The notes beneath the pieces are model-generated. The model saw only the letters and a program-made list of their open reading frames with translations, was not told the DNA's origin and did no database searches. Shown here piece after piece: positions 34,434 to 40,539 of a stretch of DNA of 50,936 nucleotides (positions are counted from its first letter, which is position 1; each line of letters starts with the position of its first letter). Location: assembly GCA_018821435.1 (NCBI GenBank), contig JAHJME010000043.1:1-50936 (forward strand). The letters run 5' to 3'. The translations under genes and the position numbers were made by a program. The DNA is from Alphaproteobacteria bacterium (lineage in GTDB: Bacteria; Pseudomonadota; Alphaproteobacteria; Caulobacterales; Caulobacteraceae).

Positions 34434-35570
34434 CTAGCGCGCCGTCGCGCCGATGACGGCAGGCTTCACCGCGCCGCCCGGACGCACCTTCTGCAGGCCC
34501 TCGACGATCACCCGTTCGCCGGCCTTGAGGCCGGCCGTGACCAGCCACTTGTCTCCCACCGTGCGCGAAACCGAGATCGGGCGCAGCTGCGCCTTGCCGT
34601 CCGCGCCGACCACATAGACCGTCGCCCCGCCCTTGGGATCGCGACTGACGCCGGGCTGCGGCACCAGGATGCCGGAGGTCGCCACGCCCTGGTCCAGCCG
34701 CGCGCGAACGTAGAGGCCAGGCAGCAGGACGCCGTTGGGGTTCGGGAACACCGCCCGCAGGCCCACCGACCCGGTGCCCGCGTCCACGGTGATGTCCGAG
34801 AACGCCAGACGGCCGGCGATCGGGTAGAGCGAGCCGTCCTCCAGGATCAGCCGCACCTGCGCCGAGGTCGGGGGGCCCACGGCGCCCTTCGCCATGGCGG
34901 CGCGAAGCTTCAGCAGGTCTGCGGCGGACTGGGTGACGTCCACATAGATGGTGTCCAGGTTCTGGACGGTCGCCAGGGGTTCGACCTGGTTGGCGGTGAC
35001 CAGGGCGCCCGGGGTCACCGAAGACTTGCCGATCCGGCCGGAGACCGGGGCGGCGACCTTGGTGTAGTCGAGATTGATGCGCGCTTGCTGCACCGCAGCA
35101 CGCTGGGCCTGGACGTTCGCGGCCGCCGATTGCGAGGCGGCCTGGGCGTCGTCGTTGTCCTGCTTGCTGACGGCGTTGATCGCCACCAACTCCTTGTAAC
35201 GGTCGGCCTTCAGCTTCGCCGAGGTGGCGGTCGCCTGGGCTTGGGCCAGGGCGGCGTTGGCGCTGTCGAGGCTGGCGCGGTAGGTCGCGGGATCAATCTG
35301 GTAGAGCGCCTGCCCGGCCCGGACGTTGGAGCCCTCCTGGAACAGACGCGCCTTGATCACCCCGTTCACCTGCGGCCGCACCTCGGACACCAGCGAAGCA
35401 GACGTCCGCCCGCTCAGCTCCATGGTCAGGTTCACGGGCTCGGTCCGGACGACGATCACGCCGACCGGTGCGGGCGCGTTCGGATCGGGTCCGCCCGGCG
35501 CCTTTGCGCCGCAGGCCGACAGGAGAAGAGCCAGCGCGAGGGCGCCGCCGGTGGGGATAAATCTGCGCAT
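34434..35570 (-). CDS. acrA: RND efflux periplasmic adaptor (AcrA/MFP)
   Basis: A 378-residue membrane fusion protein. The signal peptide has lipobox LLLSACG (Cys near 19). The lipoyl/barrel-sandwich halves are SEVRPQVNGVIKARLFQEGSNVRAG (separate blocks) and TKVAAPVSGRIGKSSVTPGALV, joined by an Ala-rich coiled-coil hairpin (about 95-165). The C-terminal beta-barrel and membrane-proximal domain follow. The ATG at 35570 begins the lipoprotein leader; the longer frame to 35633 runs across the operator and is not used. First gene of the operon, with TetR divergently opposite. Confidence 0.96.
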   Translation of the reverse strand: MRRFIPTGGALALALLLSACGAKAPGGPDPNAPAPVGVIVVRTEPVNLTMELSGRTSASLVSEVRPQVNGVIKARLFQEGSNVRAGQALYQIDPATYRASLDSANAALAQAQATATSAKLKADRYKELVAINAVSKQDNDDAQAASQSAAANVQAQRAAVQQARINLDYTKVAAPVSGRIGKSSVTPGALVTANQVEPLATVQNLDTIYVDVTQSAADLLKLRAAMAKGAVGPPTSAQVRLILEDGSLYPIAGRLAFSDITVDAGTGSVGLRAVFPNPNGVLLPGLYVRARLDQGVATSGILVPQPGVSRDPKGGATVYVVGADGKAQLRPISVSRTVGDKWLVTAGLKAGERVIVEGLQKVRPGGAVKPAVIGATAR

Positions 35571-35608
35571 TTCAGTACCCGGGAGCAGGAATATCGAGGG
35601 CCGTGGCC

Positions 35609-35632
35609 TTGACAAAACCCTGCAGAGACACA
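35609..35632 (+). promoter_or_regulatory. Candidate -35 region toward the tetR gene
   Basis: A consensus TTGACA at 35609-35614, with about 17 bp to the edge of the palindrome at 35634. The -10 would fall at the start of the palindrome (AATGAG, weak match), so repressor binding would cover it. Confidence 0.45.
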
Positions 35633-35633
35633 A

Positions 35634-35655
35634 TGAGAATGAACGTTCATTCTCA
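35634..35655. promoter_or_regulatory. TetR operator of the efflux operon
   Basis: A perfect 22-bp palindrome with left half TGAGAATGAAC and right half GTTCATTCTCA, in the middle of the 162-bp divergent region between acrA and the TetR gene. On the minus strand a TTGAGA -35-like hexamer overlaps its edge, placing the site within the acrA promoter. Typical of autoregulated TetR repressors. Confidence 0.85.
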
Positions 35656-35732
35656 ACGACCTGACTAAAGGGACGCTTCCTCTAAGTCAATCCAGTACAG
35701 GTGGATTTTGTTGCAACGCACAATGGCTTTTT

Positions 35733-36350
35733 ATGAGTGACCCCGCCGGCAAGCGGATGGACGTGGAGGCGCGTCGCCAGCAGATCGTCGATGCCGCCTC
35801 GGCCTGCGCCCGCCGCTCGGGCTTCCACGGCGCCAGCATGGCCGAGATCGCGCATGCGGCCGGCATGAGCGTGGGACAGATCTACCGCTACTTCGAGAAC
35901 AAGGAAGCGATCATCGCCGCCATCGTCGCGCGCGACATGGCCGAGATGCGCGACCGATACACCGAGATCAGGGACGGCGACCTGCCCGTGCTCGAGGCGA
36001 TCCTGACCAAATGCTCCACCGCCATCGACGAGTTGTACGAGGCGGAAAGCGCCGCTTTGACCCTCGAGGTGGTCGCCGAGGCCGCGCGCAATCCCAATGT
36101 CGGGGCCATCCTGCAATCCGCCGACGCCGAGGAGCGCCTGATGCAGCAGGAGTTGCTGCGCGAGGTCATGCCACCCGGATGCGACGAGGCCGAGCAGATC
36201 GCCCGCGGCGAGGTCATCAGCATGCTGTTCGAGGGCATGACGATGCGCGGCGTGAACAACCCCAACGGGGATCGGGCGGCGATCTCGCGGGTTCTGCGCT
36301 CCACCCTGCGGCATCTGCTGTCCGAGCCCTGCGACGACCGCACGAGCTAG
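35733..36350 (+). CDS. TetR-family repressor of the AcrAB operon
   Basis: A 205-residue TetR regulator. The HTH at about 15-60 includes RRQQIVDAASACARRSGFHG, SMAEIAHAAGMSVGQIYRYF and ENKEAIIAAIV. The C-terminal helical ligand domain is variable. It is divergent from acrA with a perfect palindrome between them, so it probably represses both and is released by pump substrates. The arrangement recalls Caulobacter crescentus TipR with its acrAB2-nodT operon; orthology is inferred from memory. ATG at 35733; an internal ATG at residue 9 is possible. Confidence 0.93.
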   Translation: MSDPAGKRMDVEARRQQIVDAASACARRSGFHGASMAEIAHAAGMSVGQIYRYFENKEAIIAAIVARDMAEMRDRYTEIRDGDLPVLEAILTKCSTAIDELYEAESAALTLEVVAEAARNPNVGAILQSADAEERLMQQELLREVMPPGCDEAEQIARGEVISMLFEGMTMRGVNNPNGDRAAISRVLRSTLRHLLSEPCDDRTS

Positions 36351-36366
36351 GGTGTGACGCAGGTGT

Positions 36367-36414
36367 GACAGGACTCCTCTGGTCAAGGCGCAAACCTTGG
36401 CGCATGCTCCTGTC
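36367..36414. other. Nested hairpin between tetR and the microprotein gene
   Basis: Outer arms GACAGGA and TCCTGTC enclose inner arms CAAGG and CCTTG (6-nt loop). It starts 17 bp after the tetR stop and ends 53 bp before the microprotein ATG. It may terminate tetR transcription or form a leader structure for the small gene; there is no T-tract. Just upstream GGTGTGAC is directly repeated (36351 and 36362). Confidence 0.35.
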
Positions 36415-36467
36415 TTCGCGGATGATCTGCCCTCGAGAGCAGACCGGCGCGAAGGAGGAATTCTTGG

Positions 36468-36602
36468 ATGTCCCTGCACGAGCCCGCACACCGTCACGCA
36501 CCGAAGACCCTCGCGGAAGGCGCCGTATGCTTCACCTGCGCATTGGGCGCCCTCGCCGCCGCCGCGGTGGTGATCCAGTGGGCCATGAGCCTGCTGGCCT
36601 GA
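36468..36602 (+). CDS. 44-residue membrane microprotein
   Basis: A 44-residue frame from ATG 36468 to TGA 36602, preceded by an excellent ribosome site (AAGGAGGAA, 8 nt spacing). The N-terminal third is polar and His-rich (MSLHEPAHRHAPKTLAEG). It is followed by one hydrophobic segment of about 24 residues that contains two Cys (CFTCALGALAAA) and ends WAMSLLA. It looks like a single-pass membrane protein with a cytoplasmic or periplasmic His-rich tail. The His and Cys residues could bind metal or haem; that is speculation. It follows the efflux TetR gene on the same strand. No homologue recognised. Confidence 0.7.
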   Translation: MSLHEPAHRHAPKTLAEGAVCFTCALGALAAAAVVIQWAMSLLA

Positions 36603-36622
36603 CCCTACGCCGTTAGGCGCGA

Positions 36623-36659
36623 GGGTCGCGGGCTGGGACGATGCTCCGCGCCCGCGCCC
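36623..36659. terminator. GC-rich hairpin between microprotein and TpsB-like gene
   Basis: GGGTCGCGGGC pairs with GCCCGCGCCC with one bulged base, loop about 16 nt. It lies in the 61-bp gap between convergent genes, so a bidirectional terminator is plausible, but no T-tract is present. Confidence 0.3.
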
Positions 36660-36663
36660 GACG

Positions 36664-38292
36664 CTAGAAGGCGGAGCGGAAGTTCACCATCAGCTTCAGC
36701 GGACGGTTCCCGCGCCGCGACGAGACGTCGTTGACCGCCTTGGCGGCTTCCAACTCGACGATCGCCTTCGGGATCACCGCCAGACGAACGCCGCCGCCGA
36801 CCGAGGCTACCTCGTCGTCACGGAAGGGCGAGCGCTTCGAGGTCTGGGTGACCTGGCCGTAGTCGGCGAACACATAGGCTTCCGAACCGGCCAGGGGCTT
36901 GGCGGTGGCCGGACGGCGAAGGGCGAATTCCGCCGAGGCCGCATAACCACTATCACCGCTGATCACCGCCGAGGCGAACGCCCGGCCGAACTGCGCCCCA
37001 CCCACCGCGAACTTCTCCGAGGCCGGAAGGCGATCACCGGTGTACTGGCCTGCCGTCGCCAGGCGCAGCGCGTAACGCTTGCCGTAGATGGCGCGGGTGA
37101 ACTGGCCCGAGACCTTGGTGAAATCGGCCTGGCTCTGGGTCGGGTCGGCCATGCGGGCGCCCAGGGCGTCCAAGCCCTTGCTGAGCGTGGCGTTGGCCGT
37201 GGCGACGGTCGTCGCGGTCTGGGAGGTGTAGGTCGCGCCGACCCGGAAGGTGCGCGTCCGCTCCTGGCTGATCTGGCGACCGAACAGGGCGTTGTCGCTG
37301 TTCAGGCCGTCCAGGCCTGCGGTGGCGTAGAGGTTCTTCTGGTTCGAACGCAGCACCGGATGGACGACCGTCAGGCCGGCCGTCTTGGCCGTACCCTTGA
37401 GGTCGAAACCGTTCAGGTCGGGCTTGGTGCGCAGATAGCCCACGTTGGCGGCGATCGACGTGCCGTATTTGCCGACCCGCTGGCTATGGCCGACGCCGAC
37501 GTACTGGAAGCGCTCCAGCTCCGTCGGGAAGGCGAAGGTGATGTCGGTGCGGTCGCCCTCGCGGAACAGGCTGTTCACGTGGCCGCCCAGTTCGACCTGG
37601 GTGCTGCCAAGCATGGACGCGCCACGGCTGTTGACGGCCAGCGTGCCCTCGAAGCGGCGGGTCTTGGGGGTAACGGCCAGGCGCACCGCGCCCGGCTTGT
37701 CGCCCTGCAGGATCTGGACGTCGGGCTGGGCGCCCGGAATGTCGCGCATCAGTCCCAGCTGGCGCTCGAGGGTGGACTTCAGCAGCGGCTGCTGGGCCTG
37801 CAGCGCCTCGGCGTAGAGGCGGCTGAGGTCGGAGGGCGGGCGGCCGGGCTGGTCCTTCAGGTCGACGGCCGCAACGTAACCCTCAACCACTCGGACGCGG
37901 ACCACGCCGTTCGCGAAGGTCTGCTGGGGCACAAGGATCGTGTAGAGCGCGATGTCGGACCTGGCGTAGACGCCGCCCACCGCGTCGGAGAGCTTGATCA
38001 GGTCGGCGCGCGAGACCTTGCGACCGACGTAGGGCTTCGCCGCGTCGGCGAACGGCGCCTGAGGCAGGGACGAGCCCGCCACCTCGAGCCGTTGGAAGAC
38101 GAAGGCGTCGACGGCGCCTGGATCGCCCCGGACGTTCCCGGCGGCGACGGCGGTGCTGGGGACAGCCGCAGTCGCCGCCGGCGCCCGATCGGGCCGGCTG
38201 CGGTCAATGATCATCGACCCGCTCTGGGCCTGCGCCGCGGCGCAGACGAAGAGCCCGAGGAGGAGGGTCAGCAGCCCGATAAGTCGTTGCAT
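36664..38292 (-). CDS. ShlB/FhaC-type (TpsB) outer membrane transporter
   Basis: A 542-residue Omp85-superfamily translocator. The signal peptide ends near AQAQS (residue 24). A POTRA region follows at about 65-165 (FVFQRLEVAGSSLPQAPF, then NGVVRVRVVEGYVAAVDL), and then a 16-strand-type barrel ending KLMVNFRSAF with terminal Phe. The L6-like segment reads GGAQFGRAFASAVISGDSGY, a variant of the usual V-R-G-F/Y but with the GDSGY that normally follows it. These proteins export or activate a partner across the outer membrane. The partner is probably the lipoprotein encoded 11 bp upstream, which lacks an obvious haemagglutination-type TPS domain. Confidence 0.88.
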   Translation of the reverse strand: MQRLIGLLTLLLGLFVCAAAQAQSGSMIIDRSRPDRAPAATAAVPSTAVAAGNVRGDPGAVDAFVFQRLEVAGSSLPQAPFADAAKPYVGRKVSRADLIKLSDAVGGVYARSDIALYTILVPQQTFANGVVRVRVVEGYVAAVDLKDQPGRPPSDLSRLYAEALQAQQPLLKSTLERQLGLMRDIPGAQPDVQILQGDKPGAVRLAVTPKTRRFEGTLAVNSRGASMLGSTQVELGGHVNSLFREGDRTDITFAFPTELERFQYVGVGHSQRVGKYGTSIAANVGYLRTKPDLNGFDLKGTAKTAGLTVVHPVLRSNQKNLYATAGLDGLNSDNALFGRQISQERTRTFRVGATYTSQTATTVATANATLSKGLDALGARMADPTQSQADFTKVSGQFTRAIYGKRYALRLATAGQYTGDRLPASEKFAVGGAQFGRAFASAVISGDSGYAASAEFALRRPATAKPLAGSEAYVFADYGQVTQTSKRSPFRDDEVASVGGGVRLAVIPKAIVELEAAKAVNDVSSRRGNRPLKLMVNFRSAF

Positions 38293-38303
38293 CGGAAAAT
38301 CCG

Positions 38304-39863
38304 TTAGTGGCGGAAAAGGCCGAGGCCGGTGGCAGGGAGGATCGCGGTCACGGTCGTGACGACCGGCGCGACGACGGGCGCGACCACCGCGGTAACGATC
38401 GGTGCGATCACCGGGGCCACGACAGGGGCGACCACGGGGGTGATCACCGGGGCCACGACCACGGTCGGGGAGGTGACGACCGTCGTCGGGATGATCGCGG
38501 TCACCGTCGGCGCGACCACCGCCGTGGCCGTGGCCACCGTGGTGTTCACCGTCTGCACCGTAGTCGGGACCAGGGCGTTGATGGTCGGCGCGACCGTGGC
38601 CACGGCGCCGGTCAGGGCCGAGTTCACGGCGCTGGTCGCCGCGGCCGAGCCGGCGTTGACCGTCTGAACGACCGTGGGGATCAGTGTGTTGACCGTCGGC
38701 GTGACCGTGCCGCCGCCATTGACGATCGGCGTAACCAGCGCGCTGGCGCCGCCGAGGGGGTTTCCGCCGGAAAGGACCGGCGCGACCGCGCCGTTGATGG
38801 CGCCCGCCAGGCCGCTCGCAGCCGAGCCGCCCGACAGCACCTGGTTCACCGTGCCGGTCGCGCCGCCGACAACGGTGGTGACCGCGGCGCCGAGATCGCC
38901 GCCGGCGCCCGTGGTGGGCAGCAGCGAACCGACAGAGACGGAGACGGGCTGACCGTTACTGGCGAGGCCGGCGGTGACCAGCGTGCCCTGGGTGGGCTGG
39001 GTCGCGCCGACGTTCAGGCCGACCAGGGCCGTACCGCCGCCGGTGACCGAGCCGGCCGCCGTCTGGACGCCGACCAGTGTGGTGGCGGTTCCGTTCGTGG
39101 CGAGAGGCGTCGCCCCATTGGTGGGCGTCCCCAGCGCGATGGTCGCGGTCTGGTTGCCGCTGAGCACATTGACGGTGGCCGCGCTGCCCTGGCTGGGCTG
39201 GGCGGCGGCGACGTTCACCGCGACGGGCGTGGTCGCGCCGGAGCCGGTGACGGTCGTGCCGCCGATATTGACGGTGGCCGCTTTGTCGACGGTGGTCACC
39301 ACGCCGCCGGCCACTTGGCCGACCGCCGTGCCCACTTCACCACCGAGGCCGCTCGCGGCTTGGCCTTGCAGACCGCGGTCGGTGTTGACCAGGGTCGTGC
39401 CGACCTCGTTGGCCACCTGTTGGATCAGGCCGCCGGCCGCCGGCGTGGGGGCCACTTGCTGGCCGGTCACCAGGACGGCGTTGCCGGTCACCGCGAGCAG
39501 GCCGCCGGTGAGATCCTTCGCGAGATCGGCCGTGTCGGCCAGGGTCGAGGCTCTGCCGGTCTTGGGGGGCGTGGACGGCTGGCCGCCACCGCCACCGCCA
39601 CCGCCACCGCTGCCGCCGCCGCCGCCGCCGCCGCCGCCGGAGGCCGCATCTTCCTTGCTCATCGGCGGTTCTTTGATCACGCCGGACTTGGCCACGGTGG
39701 TTGTCTCGGTGGCGGCGCTGGACGTGCCGGCGCCGTCGCCTTCGGCGGGCGCGCCGGCGGTGGCCGAGCCCGCCGCGTAGAAGCCGTGGCCGCCGGTGCT
39801 GCAGGCGCCCAAAGTCAGGAAACTGGCGAGCACAACGCCGCGTAGTTCGGTCTTGAGTTGCAT
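38304..39863 (-). CDS. Low-complexity lipoprotein, putative partner of the TpsB-like transporter
   Basis: A 519-residue protein with a lipoprotein leader (lipobox TLGAC, lipid Cys at 21). A short polar stretch leads to a glycine tract (residues 76-94, broken by one Ser). The remainder is almost devoid of charged and aromatic residues, rich in V, T, A, G, P, N. It has repeated units such as GGTTVTGSG, TVNLxPTVVQTVN-type segments and C-terminal PVVAPVVAPVIAPIV repeats, ending LPATGLGLFRH. The composition suggests an extended beta or collagen-like surface fibre. Database annotations of such proteins as collagen-like next to ShlB genes are recalled but not checked. Start: ATG 39863. Function not known; a surface-displayed adhesin or matrix protein is the best guess. 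Confidence 0.8.
   Translation of the reverse strand: MQLKTELRGVVLASFLTLGACSTGGHGFYAAGSATAGAPAEGDGAGTSSAATETTTVAKSGVIKEPPMSKEDAASGGGGGGGGGSGGGGGGGGGQPSTPPKTGRASTLADTADLAKDLTGGLLAVTGNAVLVTGQQVAPTPAAGGLIQQVANEVGTTLVNTDRGLQGQAASGLGGEVGTAVGQVAGGVVTTVDKAATVNIGGTTVTGSGATTPVAVNVAAAQPSQGSAATVNVLSGNQTATIALGTPTNGATPLATNGTATTLVGVQTAAGSVTGGGTALVGLNVGATQPTQGTLVTAGLASNGQPVSVSVGSLLPTTGAGGDLGAAVTTVVGGATGTVNQVLSGGSAASGLAGAINGAVAPVLSGGNPLGGASALVTPIVNGGGTVTPTVNTLIPTVVQTVNAGSAAATSAVNSALTGAVATVAPTINALVPTTVQTVNTTVATATAVVAPTVTAIIPTTVVTSPTVVVAPVITPVVAPVVAPVIAPIVTAVVAPVVAPVVTTVTAILPATGLGLFRH
38341..38480 (-). repeat. Degenerate tandem repeats encoding PVVAPV units
   Basis: Short imperfect direct repeats, built around GGGGCGACCAC and GGGGCCACGAC variants, encode Val-Val-Ala-Pro-type units at the lipoprotein's C-terminal end. 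Repeat-number change would alter length without breaking the frame if units are multiples of three. Confidence 0.6.
39582..39639 (-). repeat. Trinucleotide microsatellite encoding a glycine tract
   Basis: A run of (GCCACC) and then (GCC) units on the plus strand, i.e. GGC/GGT glycine codons on the coding strand. It encodes about 19 residues. It is slippage-prone, but in steps of three, so it changes linker length rather than reading frame. Confidence 0.8.
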
Positions 39864-40071
39864 GACGAGGACCCCGCTAATTGTTTCGTTTAGTTGTGCA
39901 ACTTGAGCGCGACGAGCCTTAAGAATTTGTGTTCGAATATCGATGTTTCCGGCGACACCCGGGCAATCACCGCCCTCGTACGGAGAGCGTAATCCCAACG
40001 TCGCGCCAATCCGACGCAGCTACTCATAATGAGGCGGCGGCGCTGAACCGTTACACCCCTACTGGTTGTTT

Positions 40072-40539
40072 TCAGTAGGTGATGAGGATGCCGGGAGCAT
40101 CGGTGTAGTCGCCGACCCGAACCCCCTGCCCCGCCGGGATGCGGCCGTAGACGTAGACCGTCTGGCCCACGCCCATCTGCGTCAGCAGGTAGAGCTGGGT
40201 CTGGGAGCTGGTCCACGGGCTCAGGTAGAGCGCGTCAACGTAGAGCTGATAGTTGAGTGTCTCGGTCCCGCCTTGGCGCGTCATCCGGCGGGCGGTCACC
40301 GAACCCGAGCCGCCGGACTGAACGTTCAAGCCGTACGAGAAGGCCAGGCAGTCGAAGCCGGTACAGGTGCACTTGACCGTCACCTCCCCCCGGCCGGTCT
40401 TCGGACCGGAGTCGGAGGACCGATAGGCCCCGAACGCCACCGGCAGGGTCGTCACGGTGCAGCTCAGCGACGCGAGCGCGAGGGTCGGGATCATCAGCGC
40501 CAGCGCGCCGAAGCCCCCCGCCAGGATCGCCCGCAGCAC
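40072..40539 (-). CDS. SCPU (spore coat U) domain protein, Csu-type pilus tip or minor subunit
   Basis: A 155-residue secreted protein. Signal peptide MLRAILAGGFGALALMIP and cleavage after ALALA, then SLSCTVTTLPVAFGAY, the usual N-terminal SCPU Cys strand. It has internal Cys in CTCTGFDC and a C-terminal strand ending PGILITY. It is exported by the adjacent usher. The GTG at 40539 is preferred: it places the signal peptide at the very N-terminus and overlaps the Cys codon where the usher normally ends. A longer frame to an ATG at 40629 would add an Arg-rich, un-secretable leader. Confidence 0.82.
   Translation of the reverse strand: MLRAILAGGFGALALMIPTLALASLSCTVTTLPVAFGAYRSSDSGPKTGRGEVTVKCTCTGFDCLAFSYGLNVQSGGSGSVTARRMTRQGGTETLNYQLYVDALYLSPWTSSQTQLYLLTQMGVGQTVYVYGRIPAGQGVRVGDYTDAPGILITY

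Noticed and set aside
32326..34548. 740-codon frame overlapping acrB on the same strand
   Set aside because: It is an out-of-frame shadow of a clear AcrB coding region, rich in Arg and Gly.
36011..36616. 201-codon plus-strand frame overlapping the TetR gene end and the microprotein
   Set aside because: It is out of frame with the TetR gene, Arg-rich and without a ribosome site; the 44-codon frame has a strong one.
38304..38340. LPATG near the end of the lipoprotein, resembling a sortase signal
   Set aside because: The protein is T/P/A/L-rich so the motif is likely by chance. It is followed by only six residues rather than a membrane helix, and no sortase gene is seen.
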